Assembly: GCA_964649825.1 (NCBI GenBank) | Contig: CAZYQW010000081.1 | Location: 1-64,000 of the forward strand | Length of the DNA stretch: 64,000 bases | Source: CAZYQW01 sp964649825 | GTDB taxonomy: Bacteria > Planctomycetota > B15-G4 > JADJEK01 | Reading direction: 5' to 3' | Part shown: one piece after another, positions 25,594 through 32,475 of the stretch | How the letters are laid out: each line of letters begins with the position of its first letter | Numbering within the stretch: the stretch's first letter is position 1 | Position numbers and translations under genes: made by a program | The notes under the pieces: model-generated | Databases searched by the model: none | What the model saw: the letters and a program-made list of their open reading frames with translations, nothing else | What the model was told of the DNA's origin: nothing

Positions 25594-26091
25594 TTACTCG
25601 TGGGAATGCCCGTGCGAGTGTCCACCCGGGCCGTGGACGTGGCCATGTTCGATCTCCTCGTAGGAGGCCGAGCGAACCTCGACGACGGTGACGTCGAAGT
25701 TCAAGGCGACGCCGGCGAGCGGATGATTGGCGTCGAGGTGGACCCGGTCGCCGTCGATTCCCACCACGGTGACGATCTGGCTCCCCTCTTCGTGGCGTGC
25801 CTCGAACTGGGTCCCGACCTCGATCTCCGCGTCCGCCGGGAGCTGATCCCGCGCCACGGAGTGGATCATGCGCTCGTCGCGCGGCCCGTACGCGTTCTCG
25901 GGCGGAATGCGAACGTGGAAGGAGTCGCCGCGCGATCGGCCCTCGAGCTCCACCTCGAGCCCGGGAATCAACGTGCCCGTACCGTGGACGTAGGCGAGCG
26001 GCTCGTGGTCATCGGAGCGGTCGAGCACGTCGCCTGCGTCGTCCTTCAACGTGTACTCGATCATCGCGACGGTGTGTTTCGTGATCTTCAA
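25594..26091 (-). CDS. slyD: SlyD-type FKBP peptidyl-prolyl isomerase
   Basis: A 165-residue isomerase and chaperone. It begins (M)KITKHTVAMIEYTLKDDAG, like SlyD; then GTGTLIPGLEVELEGRSRGD and PPENAYGPRDE, the FKBP domain with inserted flap (IF) domain from about residue 75 to 130, and LDANHPLAGVALNFDV. The C-terminus is His-rich (GHVHGPGGHSHGHSHE), a metal-binding tail as in E. coli SlyD linked to nickel handling. The start is a TTG at 26091, chosen because the family N-terminus begins there and GGAAGG lies seven bases upstream. Confidence 0.92.
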   Translation of the reverse strand: MKITKHTVAMIEYTLKDDAGDVLDRSDDHEPLAYVHGTGTLIPGLEVELEGRSRGDSFHVRIPPENAYGPRDERMIHSVARDQLPADAEIEVGTQFEARHEEGSQIVTVVGIDGDRVHLDANHPLAGVALNFDVTVVEVRSASYEEIEHGHVHGPGGHSHGHSHE

Positions 26092-26308
26092 TGAGGAGCC
26101 TTCCGTCGAAGGGGTACGTAGGGATGCATTCGTCGATGAGGAGCGGGAACCCGATCCCCCGCGCCACGAACGGTAGCGGCGGGCTCCCGATCGTACACTG
26201 CGACAAGAGCACGTCGAACCAGGCACTGCCTTCAATGCCCTGCGGTTTCGACGTGGTCCAGGAAGTGCTCGGGTCGATCGGGATCCACTCGACGACGTCG
26301 CGGCGCAT
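26009..26308 (-). CDS. Doubtful 99-residue open frame overlapping slyD
   Basis: This frame starts at an ATG (26308), fills most of the 356-base gap between slyD and the next gene, and overlaps the slyD start by 83 bases in another frame. Its first ~75 residues have a protein-like composition with good codon bias (VVEWIPIDPSTSW, PPLPFVARGIGFPLLIDEC), unlike usual shadow frames, but the last 25 are Arg/His-rich and coincide with slyD. No ribosome binding site is clear and I recognise no family. It could be a real small gene or a fragment. The remaining bases of the gap (26309-26447) show nothing. Confidence 0.28.
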   Translation of the reverse strand: MRRDVVEWIPIDPSTSWTTSKPQGIEGSAWFDVLLSQCTIGSPPLPFVARGIGFPLLIDECIPTYPFDGRLLIEDHETHRRDDRVHVEGRRRRRARPLR

Positions 26309-26447
26309 CGCTCGGCGTGATCCTGTACCGTGTCGATGCCGACCTCCCGTTTGGAGGCGAGGGTTTGATCCAGCGCCCATCCGATCGCATTCGTCCGTCG
26401 ACCGCGCGGCGCCGCCGACTCCGGCCGACCGCGATGGTCGCCGCGTC

Positions 26448-26900
26448 ATGAGCCGAGCCTTCCTCCGCGAGGCCGACGCTCCCGAGCCCCGCTGTCCCGA
26501 GCCGGCCGGATGCGGTGGGCGCGGCGTCAGCGTCACCGAGTTCACGCTTCGCGCCCACGTCGGCGAGGAGGCGGTCCGGGAGCTGCGGGGGGAGTTGTTC
26601 CTCTGTCCCGATCCGCACTGCGACGTCGCGTACTTCGACGCTGCGCACGGTCGACTCACGGTCGACCGGCTGCGCGCGCACGGCTGGCCGAAGGATCCGG
26701 ACGCGCCGGTCTGCCCGTGCGTCGGCGTCACCGAGAACGACGTCGAGGACTTCGCGCGCGACGGGAGGACGGACCTCATGCGCGCGTTCCTCGCACGGAC
26801 CGAAGGACCGGAAGCGCGCTGTCTCGCGCGGCGTCTCGATGGACAGAGCTGCGTCACCGACGCACGCCGCATCTTCCTCGCGGCGCGCGGCGGAGGTTGA
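26448..26900 (+). CDS. CopZ N-domain-like Fe-S/zinc protein
   Basis: A 150-residue cysteine-rich protein. Cysteines occur as CPEPAGC near the start, then LCPDPHCDVAYFD, then CPCVGVTENDVEDFA, and finally ARCLARRL...SCVTDARRIFL. This is the pattern of the N-terminal domain of Archaeoglobus CopZ, which holds a zinc ion and a [2Fe-2S] cluster. Unlike CopZ there is no heavy-metal-associated C-terminal domain, and no copper ATPase gene is nearby. The ATG at 26448 is chosen by homology; upstream in-frame codons look non-coding. The O-methyltransferase follows 70 bases later. A role in metal or redox handling is inferred from the family. Confidence 0.72.
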   Translation: MSRAFLREADAPEPRCPEPAGCGGRGVSVTEFTLRAHVGEEAVRELRGELFLCPDPHCDVAYFDAAHGRLTVDRLRAHGWPKDPDAPVCPCVGVTENDVEDFARDGRTDLMRAFLARTEGPEARCLARRLDGQSCVTDARRIFLAARGGG

Positions 26901-26970
26901 GCGCGCGCGGAGTCGACGGGCGCGCGCGATTCGACTACGCTCCGCTTGGTTCGAGCCCGAGGAGGTCGCC

Positions 26971-27621
26971 GTGTCCAAGGACGCACCCGTCGTTTCCGCC
27001 GAGCTCTTTCGCTACATCGCCGAGCGGACGCCGGCGGACGACGACTTCCTCCGCGGGCTGCGCGCGAGCGCCGAGGCGATGGGAATCCCATCGATCGCGA
27101 TCTCGGCCGTCCAGGCGAGCCTGATGCAGATCATGCTGCGCGCGGCGGGCGCGCGCGAAGTCGTCGAGGTCGGGACGCTCGCCGGCTACTCCGCGATCCA
27201 GATGGCGCGGGCGCTCCCCGACGGCGGGCGCGTGCGGACGATCGAGCTGTCCCCGAAGCACGCCGATTTCGCCGAGGCGTGGATCGCGCGCTCCGACGTG
27301 ATGGACCGCGTCGTCGTGCTGCGCGGCGCGGGCGCGGACGTGCTGGCGACCTTCGAGGACGACTCCGCGGACGCAGCGTTCATCGACGCCGACAAGCCGG
27401 GATACCCGCGCTACCTCGAGGAGTCGCTGCGCATCGTCCGCCGTGGCGGTCTGATCATGGTCGACAACGCGTTCGCGTTCGGCCAGCTCCTCGACGAGCA
27501 TCCCACGGATCCGGACGTCCCCGTCGTGCGCGAGTTCAACGAGTTCATCGCGCGCGAGCGACGACTGCAGAGCGTGATCGTGGCGGTCGGGGACGGGATG
27601 TGGATCGGCGTCAAGCGTTGA
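26971..27621 (+). CDS. SAM-dependent O-methyltransferase (CCoAOMT type)
   Basis: A 216-residue methyltransferase. SAM-binding motif I is VVEVGTLAGYSAIQMA, followed by the acidic RTIELSPKHADFAE, then AAFIDADKPGYPRYLE carrying the metal-binding aspartates typical of catechol/caffeoyl-CoA O-methyltransferases, and LIMVDNAFAFG. The GTG at 26971 has GGAGG five bases upstream and is well placed relative to the family N-terminus. The substrate is unknown; homologues act on small phenolic compounds. It converges with the small gene at 27626-27880. Confidence 0.9.
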   Translation: MSKDAPVVSAELFRYIAERTPADDDFLRGLRASAEAMGIPSIAISAVQASLMQIMLRAAGAREVVEVGTLAGYSAIQMARALPDGGRVRTIELSPKHADFAEAWIARSDVMDRVVVLRGAGADVLATFEDDSADAAFIDADKPGYPRYLEESLRIVRRGGLIMVDNAFAFGQLLDEHPTDPDVPVVREFNEFIARERRLQSVIVAVGDGMWIGVKR

Positions 27622-27625
27622 TGCC

Positions 27626-27880
27626 TCAGGTCTTGGCCTGGACGATGCGGGCGACCGCGCCGAGGTCGCGGTCGTCGACGATCGCGTCCGCCTCCTTCTC
27701 CGGCACGCCGGCCGCGATCATCTGCGCACGTACGCTCTTCCACGCGCGTTTCATCTTGCCCTCGTTCGTCTCGACGTAGAGGTTGGAGACGATCTCCGCG
27801 AGCTTCTGCAGGGCCAACGTGTCGCGGTGCTCGTAGTACCGCTTGATGATCCCCTTCTGGTGCTCCGAGTAGTCCGGCAT
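27626..27880 (-). CDS. Small helical protein of unknown function, 84 residues
   Basis: An 84-residue, hydrophilic, probably all-helical protein starting MPDYSEHQKGIIKRYYEHRDT and ending VPEKEADAIVDDRDLGAVARI. It has no membrane segment or metal motif. I have an impression of similar short proteins in planctomycete genomes, always starting with a HQKGIIKRYY-like block, but no function is known to me. GAGG eight bases before the ATG supports the start. It may be cytosolic and bind nucleic acid or a partner through its basic middle (EGKMKRAWKSVR). Confidence 0.62.
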   Translation of the reverse strand: MPDYSEHQKGIIKRYYEHRDTLALQKLAEIVSNLYVETNEGKMKRAWKSVRAQMIAAGVPEKEADAIVDDRDLGAVARIVQAKT

Positions 27881-28029
27881 CGTGGGTGCCTCGTCCGTGT
27901 GGTCGTGTGCGCGCCACATTGTCCGGCCCCCCGGAGCCGAGTCAACCGGGAGTCGAGTCGACCCGGAGCTCAGGAAGCCGAACGAGTCCGCGCGCGGCAA
28001 AGGCCGTCGGCCCGAGACGCTCGGTGGAG

Positions 28030-28239
28030 TCAGTCGTCGAGCTTGAATCCGACGCGGAGCGTCACCTGGTACTGATCGACGCGATCGCCGACCACTCGGC
28101 CGCGGATCTCGTCCACCTCGAACCACTCGAGCCCTCGCACCGTGGCCGACGCCTTGGCGAGTGCGATCTCGATCGCCCTCTCCAGGGACTCGCCGGACGT
28201 ACCCACGATCTCGATCTTCTTGTGCACTGAGTCCGTCAT
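28030..28239 (-). CDS. Dodecin (flavin-binding)
   Basis: A 69-residue protein matching dodecin over its whole length: VHKKIEIVGTSGESLERAI, IALAKASATVRGLEWFEV and VDQYQVTLRVGFKLDD. Dodecins form hollow dodecamers that store or buffer riboflavin, FMN or related cofactors; the Trp in GLEWFEV stacks on the flavin. The ATG at 28239 gives the usual length. It is monocistronic, 101 bases downstream of the chimeric SDR remnant. Confidence 0.92.
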   Translation of the reverse strand: MTDSVHKKIEIVGTSGESLERAIEIALAKASATVRGLEWFEVDEIRGRVVGDRVDQYQVTLRVGFKLDD

Positions 28240-28340
28240 CTTGCTGTCTCCGCTCGAAGGACGAGGGCGGCCGGAGGGCCTGCTTGCGGGTGCATGCAGC
28301 AAGAGTCGTGCCGGCATCGTCCACGGTCGAACCGGTGCGC

Positions 28341-28663
28341 CTACGGTCCCGTTTCCACGAACGTCCTCCACGCCACCGGCCGGGACGTCTCGTTCGGGAT
28401 GATCGCGAACATCGCCAGGAGCGGCCCGATCACGATCTCGTTCTGATGGACCGCGTCGACGACCGGGCCGCGAGCTCCGCCTGGATCGAATCGGCGTGCG
28501 TGAGGTCGCAGGGGCGATGCTCGATCTCGAGTTCATGGTGCGGGGCCTCGACGTCGAGCCCCACCAGCCGGTACCGCTTCCCGATGCGGCCGGCGACGCT
28601 GGTGCCGAGCCGTCCGCTCGCGCCGGTGACGAGGACGAGAGGAAGGTCGCGTCTCGCGCTCAT
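28341..28663 (-). pseudogene. Chimeric remnant of short-chain dehydrogenase genes
   Basis: From ATG 28663 the minus frame encodes LVLVTGASGRLGTSVAGRI...YRLVGLDVEAP, the NAD-binding start of an epimerase/SDR, through residue ~65, and then stops at about 28430. In the next frame, just before that stop, DAVHQNEIVIGPLLAMFAIIP continues to a stop at 28341; this resembles the C-terminal VxAVxxxxxxVxxGPL end of short-chain dehydrogenases. The central catalytic YxxxK part is missing. So the gene appears to have lost its middle with a frameshift at the junction. The ATG overlaps the stop of the preceding DJ-1-like gene (ATGA), so it was once coupled to it. Confidence 0.6.
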
Positions 28664-29331
28664 GGGCTCGCTCCACCGGGTTCGCCCGCGTCGAGCACGT
28701 CTCCGGTCGTCTCGATCGGTTGCCCCGCCACGCCGGTTTCACCGTAGTTCTGCCCTCCGTGGGTCTGGCGACCGTACTCGGCGTTGCGCACGCCCTCGTT
28801 CGGGATGGTGCGCGACCGGGTGCCGGCGGAGAGCCGATCGATCAGCGCGGCGGAGAACGCGTCGATGTCCTCGGGCTTGCGCGACGTGATGAACGGACCG
28901 TCCTCCACGACTTCGGCGTCGACCCACCTCGCCCCTGCGTCCTCGATCTCGCCGCGGACGGCCGGCCACGACGTCACGTCGCGTCCCTTCACCGCGTCCG
29001 CCGCCACCAAGAGGAGCGGCCCGTGGCAGACCGCGGCCACCGGGCGGCCCGTCGCCACGAAGTCGCGGACCCACTGGACGATCTCCTCGTCGCGCCGCAG
29101 CTTCTCGGGCCCCTTGCCGCCGGGGATCAGCAACGCGTCGAAGTCGGTCGGTGACCGATCGTCGAGGCGTTGCTCGACGATCGCTTTGCCGCCGTGCTTC
29201 CCACGGACCGTTGCTCCGGCGCGCGGACCAATGATCGATGTGACATGGCCGGCTTCATGCAGTTTCTGGCGCGGCACGTCGAGCTCCGAGTCCTCGAATC
29301 CGTCGCCGACGAGAATCGCGATGGTCGCCAT
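28660..29331 (-). CDS. DJ-1/PfpI family protein
   Basis: A 223-residue member of the DJ-1/PfpI superfamily. The nucleophile elbow is AVCHGPLLLVAADAVKG (Cys near 112), preceded by DFDALLIPGGKGPEKLRRD with the conserved Glu-side region, and IAILVGDGFEDSEL at the N-terminus. Homologues such as YhbO/PfpI are described as general stress proteins with protease- or glyoxalase-like activity. The C-terminal ~40 residues (YGRQTHGGQNYGETG) are a polar, low-complexity extension, longer than usual. Its stop overlaps the start of the SDR remnant. Confidence 0.9.
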   Translation of the reverse strand: MATIAILVGDGFEDSELDVPRQKLHEAGHVTSIIGPRAGATVRGKHGGKAIVEQRLDDRSPTDFDALLIPGGKGPEKLRRDEEIVQWVRDFVATGRPVAAVCHGPLLLVAADAVKGRDVTSWPAVRGEIEDAGARWVDAEVVEDGPFITSRKPEDIDAFSAALIDRLSAGTRSRTIPNEGVRNAEYGRQTHGGQNYGETGVAGQPIETTGDVLDAGEPGGASP

Positions 29332-29423
29332 GAGGTCGCTCCGGTAGGTGCTGTCGGCAATCGGGGTGCAAGAGGCATGCCGATCGCCGCGCGGTGCGTC
29401 TCCAGAGTCACCTCGAACGATTC

Positions 29424-29460
29424 AGTGCGTCAAGACGGGCGGAGACGCCCTTCGCGCACT
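29424..29460. terminator. Two-step hairpin
   Basis: AGTGCG (29424-29429) pairs with CGCACT (29455-29460); inside it GGGCG (29437-29441) pairs with CGCCC (29446-29450) around a GAGA tetraloop. It lies just beyond the stop of the DCC-family gene and before the DJ-1-like gene, so it may end or process the minus-strand transcript. No T-run is present. Confidence 0.4.
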
Positions 29461-29473
29461 CAATCGTCCGGGG

Positions 29474-29887
29474 TCAACGATGAGAGCGGATCGCCGGCGT
29501 GGTTCCCGGCAGGTGCCGGCGCGAGCGGGACACGAGCCCGTACCCGGCGGCCGCGAGCGGCGCGAGCGCCCGGAATCCGAGGACGCGTCCCACGGAGCGC
29601 CACGGAGGATGGCACGCACGGAGCGCCCGCGCGATCGCTTCGTGGCCGCGGTGGCGTCGGCCGTCGGCGTCGACCCACCACACGAACTGCCGGGCTTCGT
29701 CCGCATCGATTCCGAGTCGATCGAGATCGGCGCGCTGCCACGGGATGATCCGCGCGGGCCGCGTGAGGCGGGGCTCGATCCAACCGACCACGGCGGTGCA
29801 GAAACCGCACGCCCCGTCGAAGACCAGCGTGTCCATCGACGTCGCCGGCGGATCGTCGTCGCGGGAATCGGTCGATCGTTCGCTCAT
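29474..29887 (-). CDS. DCC-family thiol-disulfide oxidoreductase-like protein
   Basis: A 137-residue protein of the DUF393/DCC family: LVFDGACGFCTAVVGWIEPRL carries the defining DxxCxxC motif, followed by WQRADLDRLGID and FVWWVDADGRRHRGHEAI. The family is thought to have thiol-disulfide exchange activity but has no firmly known substrate. The ATG at 29887 is one choice; the shorter start at MDTLVFDG is also possible since residues before it look like an unstructured, Asp/Ser-rich tail. Arg-rich C-terminus. Confidence 0.82.
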   Translation of the reverse strand: MSERSTDSRDDDPPATSMDTLVFDGACGFCTAVVGWIEPRLTRPARIIPWQRADLDRLGIDADEARQFVWWVDADGRRHRGHEAIARALRACHPPWRSVGRVLGFRALAPLAAAGYGLVSRSRRHLPGTTPAIRSHR

Positions 29888-30101
29888 CGCGTCTCGACGC
29901 GGCTCCCACGTCGGTCGTCGCCGGCGCATCGATCGATCACCGGTGCCGAGAGCGAAAAGCAAGATTCGTGCCTCGAGCGATCCACTCGTCCACGGGCACC
30001 CGGGGGGGAGAGCGTAGACGCCGCGATCCGCGCTTCCCGCCCGGCGGAATCTACAAACGAGGTCGATTCCCGGTCCTGCTCGAACGTCATCCGGCTGCGC
30101 C

Positions 30102-30722
30102 TCATCGTGACAGCGGGCGCGGCGTCCTGGCGTTTCGGCCGCGTCCCGACGTGCGCCGCTCGGCCGGGATCATCTCGAGGACGGGCTGCCATGCGAACCC
30201 GGCGGCGAGCACGACCTTGCGCAGTGGTTCGACGAGGCCCGACAAGGAACGGTGGCCGTTGCGCCGTCCCTCGGGGAGCCACGGGCCGGCGCTCGGCTCC
30301 GGGCCAGCGATCGGTGTCAGCGGCCACTCCCAATCGATGAACGCGCTCGGACGGGACGAGTCCGATCGCTTCGGCTCCCAGTGGATCACTCCTTCGGCGT
30401 AGCGGACGAGGACCTCGTGGTCCTTGATCTGCATCTGGACCATGTAGGTCTTCTCCGGCGAGTCCTGATGCGGCTCGACGTGATCACGTTCCGCATCGAG
30501 GTTCCATCTCGCGTGGAGGAAGCCCTGCTCGTCGAAGACATCGATGGCTTCGTCCGTCACGCCGATCGCACGAATCCGGGCCGCGAGCTCCTGGGCCGAG
30601 ACCTTCACGATTGGAGGCATCGGCTCGACTCGTGCGCGGTCGGCACGGCGGTGATTTCGAATCGGAATGACCACGGTCAGGATCAAGGCCACGATCAGGA
30701 TCGAGAAGAAGATGAAGTCCAC
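30102..30722 (-). CDS. Membrane-anchored protein of unknown function
   Basis: A 206-residue protein with one N-terminal membrane segment (FIFFSILIVALILTVVIPI, residues 3-21) followed by a soluble domain. The segment EQGFLHARWNLDAERDHVEP and KDHEVLVRYAEGVIHWEPK looks like a beta-rich domain; the C-terminal Arg-rich tail is low complexity. The GTG start at 30722 has a near-perfect AAGGAGG seven bases upstream. No family recognised. It may form a set with the next membrane-anchored gene at 30881-31474, which has the same topology and orientation. Confidence 0.65.
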   Translation of the reverse strand: MDFIFFSILIVALILTVVIPIRNHRRADRARVEPMPPIVKVSAQELAARIRAIGVTDEAIDVFDEQGFLHARWNLDAERDHVEPHQDSPEKTYMVQMQIKDHEVLVRYAEGVIHWEPKRSDSSRPSAFIDWEWPLTPIAGPEPSAGPWLPEGRRNGHRSLSGLVEPLRKVVLAAGFAWQPVLEMIPAERRTSGRGRNARTPRPLSR

Positions 30723-30880
30723 GGTTCGACCTCCTTGAAAGGAGATGCGTTCGCCATGGGATCAGCAACGGACGTTCCGCCGCCACCACCGCGATGACGG
30801 GTCCGTTCATCCGATCTCGACGTTTGTACAAAATCCCGAGCGTGCGTCCCGCGTGCGAGCCCGATGCGGAGCGGATCGGG

Positions 30881-31474
30881 TCAGCGCGGCGCGCGGATCG
30901 TCGCGAGGAGGGCGTCGGTCGCGGCCGGGTCGTAGACGTCGGCCGTCCCGCCGCCGTTGACGATCAGCAGATGATCGCCGTGAGCGCCGTATGCGATCAC
31001 GTGGCGTTCGACGTCCTCGTCGCGCACCCCGCGCTCGAACCGCACCTCGCGGATCGTGAGCTGGACGCCGTCGGCGGTCCGCGCGGTCCTCGCCTCGTCG
31101 AGCTGCACGTAGGGGTGTTGCACGTGGCGCTCGATGACGTCCTCGAGGAGTGTCTCGAGTCGATCCCTCGGTCCGTCGATCAGGAAGTACTCGAGACGAC
31201 CATGGGGCGCCTGGAGCAGCGCCATCGCGGTGTTTTCGGGGGGGACGTCGTGGAACCACACGACGCCGTGGTAGCGGGTCGTCGGTGAGAACGGGTCGTG
31301 GACGTTGAAACCGCGCGGCGGCACGAACGCGCCGCCCGCGGCGCGGAATCCCCTCCAGCGCGACTCATCGACGCGGTTCAGGCCGGGCATCACGCGCGGA
31401 AGGCCGGCGACCGCGACGACTCCCAGCATCGTGATCGCGAACATCAGGAACATGACGCGCGGCACGCCTATCAT
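30881..31474 (-). CDS. Membrane-anchored protein of unknown function
   Basis: A 197-residue protein with an N-terminal membrane segment (MFLMFAITMLGVVAVAGLP, residues 8-26) and an external domain containing RYHGVVWFHDVPPENTAM, GRLEYFLIDGPRDRLETLL, VQLTIREVRFERG and a final VYDPAATDALLATI. No known motif. The topology and size parallel the gene downstream at 30102-30722. The gap of 158 bases between the two contains no other gene. Confidence 0.62.
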   Translation of the reverse strand: MIGVPRVMFLMFAITMLGVVAVAGLPRVMPGLNRVDESRWRGFRAAGGAFVPPRGFNVHDPFSPTTRYHGVVWFHDVPPENTAMALLQAPHGRLEYFLIDGPRDRLETLLEDVIERHVQHPYVQLDEARTARTADGVQLTIREVRFERGVRDEDVERHVIAYGAHGDHLLIVNGGGTADVYDPAATDALLATIRAPR

Positions 31475-31555
31475 TCGGTGGGATCTCCGATTCGGCCAAG
31501 CGACCTCGCCCTCTGATCGGCCGCCACGGGAAGATACTTGATTGGGTTCGGCCCG

Positions 31556-32449
31556 TCAGCCGATCCGCTCCGGAAACGAGGCGCGGATCGCATCGTCGTA
31601 CGAGCGAGGCGCGAAGCCGAGCTGCTCTCGCGCCTCCTCGATGGAGTAGAGGTGGTCCTGTCCGTAGAAGGCGATCTGGGCGCGGATCGATCTCGACAAC
31701 CCGACGACCCCGAACAGCGGGGCGGCGAGCCGCATCGGGAGGAGGGGAAGCGACCGGAGCGCGGCGCGGCCGCCGCTCAAGTCCCTCAGGTTCGTCACGA
31801 GGTCGCGGTACGAGATGCCTCCCTCCGGGCCCGCGAGGATGTACGCCTTCCGGATCGACGCGTCGGCGCGAAGCGCGGACACGGCGGCGGCCGCGACGTC
31901 GTCGACGTGAACCGGCTGGACCCGGCAGCGACCGCCGGCGGGGAGCAGGAACGTCCCGGCGCGCGTCCGTTCCACGAGGTGCTGGACGTCCGGGCTCCGC
32001 TCGCCCAGCACCATCGTCGGTCGCAGCAACGTGACGTCGATGTCGTACGAGCGGATGGCCGCCTCCTGACCGATCTTCGCGCGGCGGTACTCGGTGTCGC
32101 CGACCTCCTCGATCGCGGCGCTCGAGAACGCGACGAGCCGGTGGAGGTGGTTCTTGCGGCGGCAGGACGCGGCGAGGTGGCGCGACGCCTGGACGTTCGC
32201 GTCCTGCATCGTCTTCGCGTCCGAGCCCGGACCGGCGCCGGCCGCGTGGATCCCGGCGTCGCAGTCCTCGATCGCGGGGAGCACGCGGTCCAGGTCGAGC
32301 AGGTCGAGCTGGCGGAACTCGACGCCGTCCTGCGGCGGCACCCGCGCCGCGTCGCGACCGAGCGCGACGACGGCGTGACCTTCACGACGCAACCGATCCA
32401 CGACGTGCGCGCCGATGAAGCCGCTGGCTCCGGTCACGTAGATGCGCAT
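31556..32449 (-). CDS. NAD(P)-dependent epimerase/dehydratase
   Basis: A 297-residue extended short-chain dehydrogenase. The cofactor motif is IYVTGASGFIGAHVVDRL, the active site is a Ser (AFSSAAIEEVG) with YRRAK (YxxxK), and PVHVDDVAAA follows as in NAD(P)H-binding epimerases. It resembles the subfamily acting on sterol- or sugar-nucleotide-like substrates. It has the same strand and follows the spermidine-synthase-like gene by 26 bases (its start lies downstream of that gene's stop), so they may be co-transcribed. The precise substrate cannot be told from sequence. Confidence 0.87.
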   Translation of the reverse strand: MRIYVTGASGFIGAHVVDRLRREGHAVVALGRDAARVPPQDGVEFRQLDLLDLDRVLPAIEDCDAGIHAAGAGPGSDAKTMQDANVQASRHLAASCRRKNHLHRLVAFSSAAIEEVGDTEYRRAKIGQEAAIRSYDIDVTLLRPTMVLGERSPDVQHLVERTRAGTFLLPAGGRCRVQPVHVDDVAAAAVSALRADASIRKAYILAGPEGGISYRDLVTNLRDLSGGRAALRSLPLLPMRLAAPLFGVVGLSRSIRAQIAFYGQDHLYSIEEAREQLGFAPRSYDDAIRASFPERIG

Positions 32450-32475
32450 GGGTTCATGACCTCGCTCTCGGGGTT

